From Bacteroidota bacterium (lineage in GTDB: Bacteria > Bacteroidota > Bacteroidia > Bacteroidales > F082), in NCBI GenBank assembly GCA_009773165.1, contig WOUZ01000003.1, positions 186,001-250,000 on the forward strand: a stretch of 64,000 nt of DNA, in the 5' to 3' direction. Every line of letters begins with the position of its first letter. Position 1 is the stretch's first letter. The position numbers and the translations under genes are program-made. Below the pieces are notes generated by a model, which worked only from the letters and a program-made list of their open reading frames with translations, did not search any database and was not told the origin of the DNA. Positions 1 to 6,589 of the stretch are shown piece by piece.

Positions 1-18
1 AGTGTTAACAAAATCACA

Positions 19-49
19 CAAAAATACCTAAATCCTGCCATAAGATCAA
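19..49 (-). promoter_or_regulatory. Leftward Bacteroidota promoter
   Basis: On the minus strand TTG (complement of 47-49) is followed after 20 nt by TATTTTTG (complement of 19-26), matching the TTG-N19-21-TANNTTTG pattern. It points out of the window, so its gene would begin just left of base 1. This is inference from pattern only. Confidence 0.4.
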
Positions 50-179
50 GCAAAAATTCCTCTGATTCTTCTTGTTGTTTAGTGGTTCAAAGGAATAGAG
101 TCAGGTGAGTTAATCCTTGTTTAATGATGTTGTCAGTGCTTTTGCAAAGATCATTTTAAGGTGAATTCTGCGCTATTTT

Positions 180-195
180 TGTGATAATCATCACA
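180..195. promoter_or_regulatory. CRP/FNR-type palindrome TGTGA-N6-TCACA
   Basis: The sequence TGTGATAATCATCACA is a perfect TGTGA-N6-TCACA site as bound by CRP-family regulators. It lies in non-coding DNA about 130 bp upstream of the leftward promoter at 19-49. Binding is inferred from form alone, and no CRP-family gene is in the window. Confidence 0.4.
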
Positions 196-315
196 TCCCC
201 GTTTCAAGAGTTGGTTTGGCATCTTGATCCGGTTTCATCACTATTCAAACAATTACCTTCAAATCGGTATTAAGCTGTAAATAATGATGATATAACATCA
301 TTTCCCTGAACATTG

Positions 316-1479
316 TTATTTACTGTAAATCAGCTTGGTAGACCAGCTTGCTTGTCCATTTATGAAAAGGCGGATAAAATAAATACCCGGAGGATTTACA
401 AATGGATGCCAAGTGAAAGTTGATTGATTTGCTTCGGTTTTTTCCCTGAAGATTGTTCTTCCAAATATGTCTGTTATTTCAATTTCAACAGGTTGATCAG
501 TAATAGGAAAAGTTATTGTTGTATATGAAGAGAAAGGGTTTGGATGCGTATTTATTTTTTCATCCGGAAGTTGAATGGGTTCATTGCCGAGATTAATTGG
601 AATTAAAAGTTTAATAGCGACAGGCTGATGATCCGAAACATTTTCTTCATATTCGTCCCATCCACCACCAAGCAATTCATCTATTCTAATGGTCTCCACT
701 GCCGAAGCATCATTGTCTAATGATGCGAACAACTCATTCGTAATGAGAATGTGATCAAGATGTGAAGGCCAACTAGGATAGGACCAATTATCCGGATTTC
801 CATACGCAATACCAAGATCACTAAAAAGATAGTTATCCTTGTCATCCAATACATTACGAAATACATTGTGTTGGTAAGAATCGGTAATTTCGTCGTTCCA
901 ATCTCCGACTACAAAAACGTTTTGATGCTGAAACTGTGTGTCAATGTATGATTTAAGGAGATTGACAGCCTCCAGACGCCGGGTTTCTTCATCACCGCCA
1001 TCTGAAAGATTTAGATATCCATCCCCACAACACTTTAAGTGATTATTAATCACAATAAAATGTTTGTTTTGAAAATTGAAATCCATTACGAATGGTCGCC
1101 GTGGAAAAGGACTCGAATAGGAAGAGCTGGTGTAAATCTCGTAGAAATCATTGATATCAACACGATTATTATTGTAAATATAGGCCAAGCCATCTGATGA
1201 AGATGCATAAAAGCCTGAATAATTGTCGAGAAGATTTAAAAGGCTATTAAATGAATTGATATCGCCAATCTCTTGACATGCAATCACATCCGCATCAAGT
1301 TCTTGTATGATGGAAGCCACATATTGCAAAGTAGTTTGTCCGTTTTTTGGAAACCATTCAAGATTCCAGCTTACAACTTCCAATGTTTCTTCAGAAGCGA
1401 AATTTATTGAGCCAATGTTTTGGGCTTTGAAAACAAAGGGTGATATAACGAAAAATAAGCTTATCAGTAGTAATCTCAC
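316..1479 (-). CDS. Secreted endonuclease/exonuclease/phosphatase-fold protein with T9SS sorting domain
   Basis: This is a predicted secreted metal-dependent phosphoesterase of the EEP (DNase I-like) superfamily, substrate unknown. Visible family motifs in order are SWNLEWFP (asparagine, start of fold), ACQEIGD (metal-binding Glu), VVGDWND (catalytic Asp and Asn), SHLDHILI, and the terminal SDHQPV (Asp-His pair). The last 75 or so residues form a type A T9SS C-terminal domain (HPNPFSS, then GRTIFREKT and GIYFIRL), so the protein should cross the outer membrane. I choose the GTG at 1479 (387 aa), which gives a clean signal peptide ending near FKAQ. The longer TTG start at 1515 lies inside the TAATTTTG promoter element (1513-1520), so it cannot be translated from that promoter. 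The call is firm for fold and secretion, open for substrate. Confidence 0.85.
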   Translation of the reverse strand: MRLLLISLFFVISPFVFKAQNIGSINFASEETLEVVSWNLEWFPKNGQTTLQYVASIIQELDADVIACQEIGDINSFNSLLNLLDNYSGFYASSSDGLAYIYNNNRVDINDFYEIYTSSSYSSPFPRRPFVMDFNFQNKHFIVINNHLKCCGDGYLNLSDGGDEETRRLEAVNLLKSYIDTQFQHQNVFVVGDWNDEITDSYQHNVFRNVLDDKDNYLFSDLGIAYGNPDNWSYPSWPSHLDHILITNELFASLDNDASAVETIRIDELLGGGWDEYEENVSDHQPVAIKLLIPINLGNEPIQLPDEKINTHPNPFSSYTTITFPITDQPVEIEITDIFGRTIFREKTEANQSTFTWHPFVNPPGIYFIRLFINGQASWSTKLIYSK

Positions 1480-1512
1480 GTTGGATTTATTAATGTTTGC
1501 GCAAACGGCCTG

Positions 1513-1520
1513 CAAAATTA
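1513..1520 (-). promoter_or_regulatory. -7 promoter element TAATTTTG
   Basis: The minus strand reads TAATTTTG about 35 nt before the GTG start of the nuclease-fold gene. It fits TANNTTTG, but no good -33 TTTG is seen at the expected distance. It is used here mainly to decide the start codon. Confidence 0.45.
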
Positions 1521-1604
1521 TCCAAATATTCCCCTCATAGAAGATTTGTTTTTAAAATGACCCAATACTTTTCTTAAAAAGTCGTAAAGGCATTAAAATC
1601 AAAC

Positions 1605-2633
1605 TCAAAGATTGTTTAAAAGCTTGATCATCAATTTGAAAGAAGTAGAAGGTGATGCCAATTGGTTAATGGTTCCCGTGAAAAAGACCTTTTTTGATGG
1701 TACATAGAAAGCAAACGCTCCTGAAAGCCCGGAATGACCAATAAACTCAGGAAAGGGTTTAAATGGTGAAAAAAACATAGGGAGCTTAAACCTCATGATC
1801 CCAAGTCCATATTGCAGTGGAAACATAACACTATTCCAGTTTTTCATTTCTTCGAAATAATGTATTGGGAAAAATTTTCCTTCGAAAAAGGCTTTTAGAA
1901 ACAGCATGTTTTCGGCGGCTGTTGATACAATACCCCCATCGGCTTTGAAAGAGGCAAGTGCATGTGAAGCATTCATTTTGGTGGAATTGAAATAAATACT
2001 TGCAGGACGTTGGTCGTTAGGGTCGAGATAGAGCCAAGTATTCTTAAGATTCAATACTTTGTAAACCAATTGGTTGAGTACATCCTCCAAATTTTGCTTG
2101 CTGATATTTTCAATTATTTTGCCTAGTAGCTGAAAGTTGGTGTCGGAATAATGAGCTTTACCTCTGGCCCCCGGAACAAAAAGAGGCTTCATTTGCTTTG
2201 TCCATTTGATTGTGTCATCGAAGGACCAGGATAAATTTTCGCCTTGAGTAAGTCGGTTGAGCAAACTTTGGCCATTGATTTTGTCTTCAAAATAGTCGGG
2301 AAGACCGGAGGTTTGAGAAAGAAGGTGTCGGATTGTTATTAGTTCTGAGTAATCTTTTCCTTTGTGAACATGCAATTTGTCAGTTACTTCTTTTGAAAGG
2401 TACTTGCAAATGGGATCATCCAGATCAATAATTGCGTTGCTTCTCCATTGCAGAAATACTGCTGTGATATATAGTTTTGTGATGCTGGCAATAAAATAAC
2501 TTGGATTGCTTTGCATATTCCCACAAGCAGTTGTAAAAGTTTCGTCCTCCTTGCTGATGCACAGACTAGCTCCAAAGATTTTCCTGTTGTCAACACTGCT
2601 CCAAAGAATCTGCTCCAACTTTTGTGTATTCAT
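1605..2633 (-). CDS. Serine beta-lactamase/D-alanyl carboxypeptidase-like hydrolase
   Basis: This is a class C beta-lactamase-related serine hydrolase (Pfam Beta-lactamase type). The nucleophile motif SITK (SxxK) lies near residue 50. It is followed by HLLSQTSGLPDYF, typical of the family, by YSDTNFQLLG in the place of the YxN motif, and by HSGLSGAF, the HxG-type third motif. I start at ATG 2633 (342 aa), giving MNTQKLEQ. A 16-residue upstream extension is possible but is not a signal peptide, so the protein appears cytoplasmic or exported by other means, which is uncommon for enzymes acting on peptidoglycan. True substrates of this family range from D-amino-acid peptides to esters, and I cannot say which applies. 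It stands alone between a minus-strand neighbour and a divergent asparaginase. Confidence 0.85.
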   Translation of the reverse strand: MNTQKLEQILWSSVDNRKIFGASLCISKEDETFTTACGNMQSNPSYFIASITKLYITAVFLQWRSNAIIDLDDPICKYLSKEVTDKLHVHKGKDYSELITIRHLLSQTSGLPDYFEDKINGQSLLNRLTQGENLSWSFDDTIKWTKQMKPLFVPGARGKAHYSDTNFQLLGKIIENISKQNLEDVLNQLVYKVLNLKNTWLYLDPNDQRPASIYFNSTKMNASHALASFKADGGIVSTAAENMLFLKAFFEGKFFPIHYFEEMKNWNSVMFPLQYGLGIMRFKLPMFFSPFKPFPEFIGHSGLSGAFAFYVPSKKVFFTGTINQLASPSTSFKLMIKLLNNL

Positions 2634-2738
2634 ACTATTTGTATTTTTAGTGTTGCTGCTTAAGAAATGAAATGCCTGCAAACTTCAATAATTATCTGAT
2701 ATCAGACACATTTGCTGAGATTTTTTTATTTGTTTTCT

Positions 2739-2746
2739 TATTTTTG
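2739..2746 (+). promoter_or_regulatory. -7 promoter element TATTTTTG
   Basis: TATTTTTG lies 16 nt before the ATG of the asparaginase gene. The nearest TTTG upstream (2711-2714) is 24 nt away, longer than usual, so this is a partial promoter match giving a very short leader. Confidence 0.35.
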
Positions 2747-2762
2747 CCTGAAAGAAACTTGA

Positions 2763-3761
2763 ATGAATAACCGACGTACGTTTTTGATACAGGCCTTTTT
2801 TGGTGCCATGGCCAGCGGACTAGGATGTCGTTATGGTTATGCAACACAAGTTTTTGCAAAAAGTAATCCATTGCCAGTCAATTATGAAGGACTCGTACTT
2901 TCAACCTGGCATCATGGCTTGGCTGCTAATGAAGCTGCCTGGAATATTTTGCAAAATGGTGGTAATGCTGTTGACGCCTGTGAAAAAGGCGTGAATGTTT
3001 CTGAGGCTGATCCAGCTGTGAGTAGTGTTGGTTATGGAGGATTGCCTGATGCATCAGGGAATGTAACGTTGGATGCATGTATCATGGATTCCAATGGGAA
3101 TGCGGGTTCAGTTGCTTGCCTTGAGCATATTATGCATCCGGTTTCTGTTGCCCGTCTGGTAATGCAAAAAACACCACATGTGATGCTTACAGGTGCAGGA
3201 GCTCTGAAATTTGCTTTGGATCATGGTTTTGAAAAAACAAATCTGTTAACGCCTGAAGCGAAAGAAGCCTGGAATAACTGGAAGAAATCAGGAGCCAGAT
3301 ATGCTCCCGCAGCCAATTGGGAGAATCATGATACCATCGGTTTGATTGCTTTGGATCATCAGGGAAATATTGCAGGTGCCTGCACTACCAGTGGGATGGC
3401 GTTTAAACATCCTGGCAGGGTAGGAGATTCGCCGATTATAGGAGCAGGATTATTTGTTGATAATAAGGTTGGTGCAGCAACAGCAACTGGTGAAGGTGAG
3501 GTTGTTATGAAAACTCTCGGCAGCTTTCTTATCGTCGAGTTCATGCGAAATGGTATGTCACCTCAACAAGCATGTGAGGCGGCTATTCAGCGACTTACCG
3601 AAACTACCCATATCCACAAAAGTATGCAGATAGGTTATATAGCAATAAACAAAGAGGGTCAGACCGGAGCTTATGCTCTAAGATCCGGTTTTCAATATGC
3701 AGTTAGATCGGCTACAGGCAGTCAGCTTTTAGATGCAGCATCATTGTTGGGATGGGAGTAA
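2763..3761 (+). CDS. N4-(beta-N-acetylglucosaminyl)-L-asparaginase (glycosylasparaginase)
   Basis: This Ntn-hydrolase cleaves the bond between N-acetylglucosamine and asparagine in N-linked glycans or glycoasparagine. It is made as one chain and self-cleaves before a threonine. The motif NHDTIG places that nucleophile at Thr191, preceded by Asp190, as in the well-studied Elizabethkingia enzyme. Further family signatures are NGGNAVDACE near the N terminus and PGRVGDSP and GAGLFVDN in the beta chain. The N terminus NNRRTFLIQ is a twin-arginine type leader (RRxFL) followed by a hydrophobic stretch, so Tat export to the periplasm is likely. The 332-aa length is normal. Its last 21 bases overlap the 3' end of the convergent membrane-protein gene. 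Confidence 0.93.
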   Translation: MNNRRTFLIQAFFGAMASGLGCRYGYATQVFAKSNPLPVNYEGLVLSTWHHGLAANEAAWNILQNGGNAVDACEKGVNVSEADPAVSSVGYGGLPDASGNVTLDACIMDSNGNAGSVACLEHIMHPVSVARLVMQKTPHVMLTGAGALKFALDHGFEKTNLLTPEAKEAWNNWKKSGARYAPAANWENHDTIGLIALDHQGNIAGACTTSGMAFKHPGRVGDSPIIGAGLFVDNKVGAATATGEGEVVMKTLGSFLIVEFMRNGMSPQQACEAAIQRLTETTHIHKSMQIGYIAINKEGQTGAYALRSGFQYAVRSATGSQLLDAASLLGWE

Positions 3762-4283
3762 TCCTTTTTCCAACGGATTAAGTCTTTCGAGGAATATTGT
3801 TAGGTTTTTGCTCTCCTGTGTGCCAATCAATAATTGATTTCCTTTTTTGAAAAACAATCTAAGTCCTTGATTTCCGGATACGTTGTAAGCTTTGCTTTTT
3901 CTAGCGTAACGTACTCCCCAACCACCAAATTCACGGATAGGTTGGTATTTTACTACTTCATAACGCTCTATTTCTTGCCACCTATAGTGATGTTCTCTCC
4001 AATGAAAAGGGAAAAACTTCACATAAATACCAGTCTTATTGATTCTTGTGGTGAGTTTGCTTGTTGCAAATAATAGAACAAGGCCAATCGCCAATATTAA
4101 TGTAAGAATGAATGTGAAGATTAACCCATTATCGCTCATTGGATTGTTTCCAAATTGCTCGCCTTTAACAAGTTGAACATAAAGACCACTGCCGAGAATT
4201 ACGACCGGAATAAAGCCTGAGAAAAGAAGCAGCAACCAGAGCCAGATTTGATTGAACTTTTGTTTTTCAGTATAAATTTTCAT
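3741..4283 (-). CDS. Two-TM membrane protein with PH-like C-terminal domain
   Basis: I do not recognise a named gene. The 180-aa protein has two hydrophobic segments (about residues 13-35 and 50-73). A cytoplasmic-looking, basic and aromatic domain follows, with WREHHYRWQEIERYEV, then GGWGVRY, AYNVSGNQGLRLFF and LIGTQ. This pattern resembles bacterial PH-like membrane proteins (DUF6141 type, from memory). It is the last gene of the SPFH-led cluster, 56 nt after the zinc-ribbon gene, so it may share that transcript. Its 3' end overlaps the asparaginase gene by 21 bp on the other strand. I start at ATG 4283, while an ATG three codons upstream is also possible. Function unknown. Confidence 0.75.
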   Translation of the reverse strand: MKIYTEKQKFNQIWLWLLLLFSGFIPVVILGSGLYVQLVKGEQFGNNPMSDNGLIFTFILTLILAIGLVLLFATSKLTTRINKTGIYVKFFPFHWREHHYRWQEIERYEVVKYQPIREFGGWGVRYARKSKAYNVSGNQGLRLFFKKGNQLLIGTQESKNLTIFLERLNPLEKGLLPSQQ

Positions 4284-4339
4284 TTGATACATTTATTTTA
4301 CTTTAAACCATTAAGAAGAGATCTGGACTAAAGCAACAA

Positions 4340-4549
4340 TTATCCAACAAAGAAATCAAATACATTTCCGAGCATATTGGCATCGGTCTTGTAAAATTCG
4401 GTGTAAGTACATCGGCTACAAGTCACGGTTGTGTACTTATTGTTTTGTATATCAAGTAATTTGGTAATGAAACTGCCAGTTACGTACATTTTTCCAATTT
4501 CATATTGATGACCCTGACATTTTGGACAGGTATATTTAAGAGGTTTCAT
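4340..4549 (-). CDS. Small zinc-ribbon protein (DUF2082 type)
   Basis: This 69-aa protein has two CxxC knuckles, CPKCQG near residue 9 and CSRCTYTEFY near residue 49, and ends in a hydrophobic tail. The spacing and the segment TVTCSRCTYTEFYK match the zinc-ribbon family described as nucleic-acid-binding DUF2082/zinc_ribbon_13. Its molecular role is unknown. It starts one base after the stop codon of the ribbon-helix-helix gene, so the two are translationally coupled in the SPFH operon. The call is a family assignment from pattern, not a demonstrated activity. Confidence 0.85.
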   Translation of the reverse strand: MKPLKYTCPKCQGHQYEIGKMYVTGSFITKLLDIQNNKYTTVTCSRCTYTEFYKTDANMLGNVFDFFVG

Positions 4550-4550
4550 A

Positions 4551-4730
4551 TTAAGGATTTTGAGGTTTTTGTTCTTGTTTTTCTTTTAAACGCCCGGCAC
4601 TGCGCAAAGCTTTATCGATGATCCACTCAATCTGCCCGTTGGTGCTGCGGAACTCGTCCGCAGCCCATTTTTCCAGAGCAGCAAGTTTATCTGCATCGAT
4701 ACGTAACGCAAATGCTTTTTTTTGTGACAT
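4551..4730 (-). CDS. Ribbon-helix-helix (Arc-type) DNA-binding protein, 59 aa
   Basis: This short gene is easily overlooked. The minus strand from 4730 encodes MSQKKAFALRIDADKLAALE, followed by KWAADEFRSTNGQIEWI and a basic tail ending QKPQNP. A short beta-strand (KAFALRI) then two helices is the Arc/MetJ ribbon-helix-helix layout, in which strand residues contact DNA as a dimer. It sits 3 nt after the SPFH stop codon and 1 nt before the zinc-ribbon start, so it is clearly part of one operon. Phased direct repeats at the operon promoter (5586-5605) are a candidate site for it, which would make it an autoregulator; that is inference. It could instead be a structural partner of the SPFH protein. 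Confidence 0.85.
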   Translation of the reverse strand: MSQKKAFALRIDADKLAALEKWAADEFRSTNGQIEWIIDKALRSAGRLKEKQEQKPQNP

Positions 4731-4733
4731 GTT

Positions 4734-5582
4734 TTATTGATGTAAAGTGCCTGTGTTTACAACCGGAGTTGCCTCTTTGTCGCCACAAAGAACAACCATA
4801 AGGTTGCTTACCATTGTAGCTTTCTTATCTTCATCAAGGTCAACGATTCCTTTTTTGGAAAGCTGATCAAGCGCCATATCTACCATTCCAACAGCGCCTT
4901 CAACAATTTTGAAACGGGCTGAAACAATGGCTGAAGCCTGCTGACGTTTTAACATCGCCTGTGCAATTTCCTGGGCATAAGCGATATAATTTATTCTGGC
5001 TTCAATTACCTCAATACCAGCCATGTGTAGCCTTTCAGCAATTTCCTTTTCAAGTTGAATGTTTACTTCTTCGCCACCAGCCCGCAAGGTAATCTCTGCC
5101 TGCTCATCATCAAAATTATCATAAGGATACATCCCGGCCAGTTTTCTTAATGCAGCCTCACTCTGAACTACAACGAAATTTTGAAAATCATTTACAGCAA
5201 AAGCTGCTTTGAAAGTGTCGGAAACACGCCAAACCAAAACCAATCCAATCATGATCGGATTGCCAATTTTGTCGTTCACCTTGATAGGGTCACCATTAAA
5301 GTTGTTGGCTCTTAATGATACTTTTTTGCGTACAAAAAACGGATTAATCCAAAAAAATCCATTCATTTTGATCGTTCCGGCATATCTGCCGAAGAGTACT
5401 AAAACCATTGATTGATTGGGGTTTACAATAACAAAACCAATTGACAGAAAACCCCCGATTGCAACTGGTATAGCAAGCCATGCACTTGCTAACAATACCA
5501 AAGCAGCGATGCCGCCAAAAACTAACAGCAAGACTATGGCAAGAACCATATAGCCTGATGCCGGATTATGTGTTTTTTCCAT
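4734..5582 (-). CDS. SPFH/band 7 (stomatin-prohibitin-like) membrane protein
   Basis: The 282-aa protein opens with a hydrophobic hairpin (about residues 12-55), followed by VNPNQSMVLVLFGRYAGT, the usual entry to an SPFH domain. Next come KNDKI-type segments, VWRVSDTFKAAFAV and EAALRKLAGMYPYD, and then a charged alpha-helical region with EVIEARINYIAYAQEIAQAM and KRQQASAIVSAR. Such proteins build large membrane-bound oligomeric rings or scaffolds that organise lipids and proteases. The specific client here is unknown. It leads a tight operon with a ribbon-helix-helix protein, a zinc ribbon and a PH-like membrane protein, and has its own strong promoter. It has no NfeD partner, unlike many bacterial SPFH genes. 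ATG 5582 is well placed. Confidence 0.9.
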   Translation of the reverse strand: MEKTHNPASGYMVLAIVLLLVFGGIAALVLLASAWLAIPVAIGGFLSIGFVIVNPNQSMVLVLFGRYAGTIKMNGFFWINPFFVRKKVSLRANNFNGDPIKVNDKIGNPIMIGLVLVWRVSDTFKAAFAVNDFQNFVVVQSEAALRKLAGMYPYDNFDDEQAEITLRAGGEEVNIQLEKEIAERLHMAGIEVIEARINYIAYAQEIAQAMLKRQQASAIVSARFKIVEGAVGMVDMALDQLSKKGIVDLDEDKKATMVSNLMVVLCGDKEATPVVNTGTLHQ

Positions 5583-5585
5583 TTG

Positions 5586-5605
5586 AAATGATATTAAAAT
5601 GATAT
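5586..5605. repeat. Phased direct repeat AAATGATAT x2, candidate operator
   Basis: Two exact copies of AAATGATAT occur at 5586-5594 and 5597-5605, an 11-bp period. They lie between the -7 box and the ATG of the SPFH gene. Short tandem half-sites about one helical turn apart suit ribbon-helix-helix dimers. The link to the 59-aa protein in the operon is inference. Confidence 0.5.
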
Positions 5606-5607
5606 CA

Positions 5608-5638
5608 CAAAGATATATTGAAAACAGTGCCTTGTCAA
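5608..5638 (-). promoter_or_regulatory. Promoter of the SPFH operon
   Basis: The minus strand has TTG (complement of 5636-5638), a 20-nt spacer and TATCTTTG (complement of 5608-5615), a full match to the Bacteroidota pattern. The predicted transcript start lies inside the AAATGATAT repeats. Confidence 0.7.
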
Positions 5639-5658
5639 GTTTTTTTATCTAGAAAATA

Positions 5659-5692
5659 AAAAAGCTGACAAAACTTCCTTTGTCAGCTTTTT
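5659..5692 (-). terminator. Intrinsic terminator after the S1-domain gene
   Basis: A 12-bp perfect stem (AAAAAGCTGACA / TGTCAGCTTTTT) is followed on the minus strand by a T-rich run. It closes the transcript of the S1 protein gene ending at 5718. Confidence 0.8.
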
Positions 5693-5717
5693 CAATACAA
5701 TAAAGCGTTGTAAATGA

Positions 5718-6560
5718 CTATCTTGTCAATTGAATACCATCACCGGTGAAGTGTATCTGTTTGTTTTTGTATAGGAGTCCAATAGCTTTCTTGAAGTTTT
5801 TTTTGCTCATTTCCAAAAGATCATACACTTCTTCTGCATCACTTTTGTCGTTTAGTGGCAAAAATCCGTTATTGTTTTTTAGCTCATAAAGAATTTTTGC
5901 TGCGAGGCCATCTATTTTTTCATATCCTGAAGGTTGAAGCCTGAGGTCTATTTTTCCATCTTCCCGCAGTTTCGAAATGAAAGCCTTGCGTTTCAGCCCC
6001 CGACTCATACGCTCAAACACTTCATTTTCATACAATAAGCCTTGATGTTTGTTTTCGATAATAGCTTTATAACCCAGATCAGTTTTTTCCCATAGAATGA
6101 TATCCACTTCTTGTCCTGCAACATATGTGGCAGGTTCTTTATCAATGAAATGCTCAACTTTGGCTGAACCGGCGATACGTCCCGATTCAGGGTCGGCAAA
6201 TATATAGACAAGGTATTTTTTACCACTTATCATTTTTGCCTTCTGCTCACGGTATGGTACAAGCAACTGTTTGTCAAGGCCCCAATCAAGAAAAGCACCT
6301 GTATTGTTGACGTCGGCAACTTCCAAAAATGCAACTTCATTTAGTTGTGCATAGGGTTTCAGTGTGGTAGCTATTGGCCGGTCATCTGAATCGAAATATA
6401 CAAATACCTCAAGAGTATCTCCTGGCTTACTGTTTTCCGGCATCCATTTTCCAGGAAGTAACAGCTGCTGACCCTGTCCATCGGTAAGGTAAGCCCCGTG
6501 TAGTTCAAGGTGATCTATTACCAATTCATTTATGGTTCCTGCTATATAACGGTCTGTCAT
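5718..6560 (-). CDS. CvfB/YitL-type S1 RNA-binding protein
   Basis: The 280-aa protein matches the CvfB family: successive S1-like OB folds followed by a C-terminal winged helix. Visible pieces are FLEVADVNNTGAFLDWGLDKQ (cut here to family hallmark GAFLDWGL with KQLLVPYREQ), the second barrel with IAGSAKVEHFID, the third with VDIILWEKTDLGYKAI, and the C-terminal helix region DAEEVYDLLEMSKKNFKKAI and GLLYKNKQI. CvfB proteins bind RNA and affect expression of virulence or stress genes in Gram-positives; the role in Bacteroidota is not defined. It starts 29 nt after the GH13 stop codon on the same strand, so some co-transcription is possible. ATG 6560 gives the expected start MTDRYIAG. Confidence 0.88.
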   Translation of the reverse strand: MTDRYIAGTINELVIDHLELHGAYLTDGQGQQLLLPGKWMPENSKPGDTLEVFVYFDSDDRPIATTLKPYAQLNEVAFLEVADVNNTGAFLDWGLDKQLLVPYREQKAKMISGKKYLVYIFADPESGRIAGSAKVEHFIDKEPATYVAGQEVDIILWEKTDLGYKAIIENKHQGLLYENEVFERMSRGLKRKAFISKLREDGKIDLRLQPSGYEKIDGLAAKILYELKNNNGFLPLNDKSDAEEVYDLLEMSKKNFKKAIGLLYKNKQIHFTGDGIQLTR

Positions 6561-6589
6561 AAAATGTGTTTTAATAGCTCAAATGTAAG

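Larger units (their letters stand above)
1..315. other. Non-coding stretch at left edge
   Basis: I see no convincing gene here. It lies beyond the 3' end of the minus-strand nuclease-fold gene. It holds a leftward promoter-like pair (19-49), a CRP-type palindrome (180-195) and a 7-bp inverted repeat (AATGATG at 283-289, CATCATT at 296-302) that may be a weak end signal for the gene ending at 316. Confidence 0.6.

Noticed and set aside
283-302. AATGATG/CATCATT inverted repeat as the terminator of the nuclease-fold gene
   Set aside because: It has only a 7-bp AT-rich stem and a poor T run on the minus strand, so it is not a convincing terminator.
1480-1515. Longer TTG start for the nuclease-fold gene
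   Set aside because: It lies within the -7 promoter element and would add residues before a clean signal peptide.
1307-1540. Antisense frame over the nuclease-fold gene, and similar long frames opposite other genes such as 7493-7858 and 13557-13955
   Set aside because: They lie opposite strong coding regions with clear motifs and show no protein family features.
5659-5692. Shared stem GCTGAC/GTCAGC in this terminator and the one at 25012-25049 as a mobile repeat
   Set aside because: The match is limited to a short terminator stem, and loops and flanks differ; it is likely coincidence or a common terminator form.
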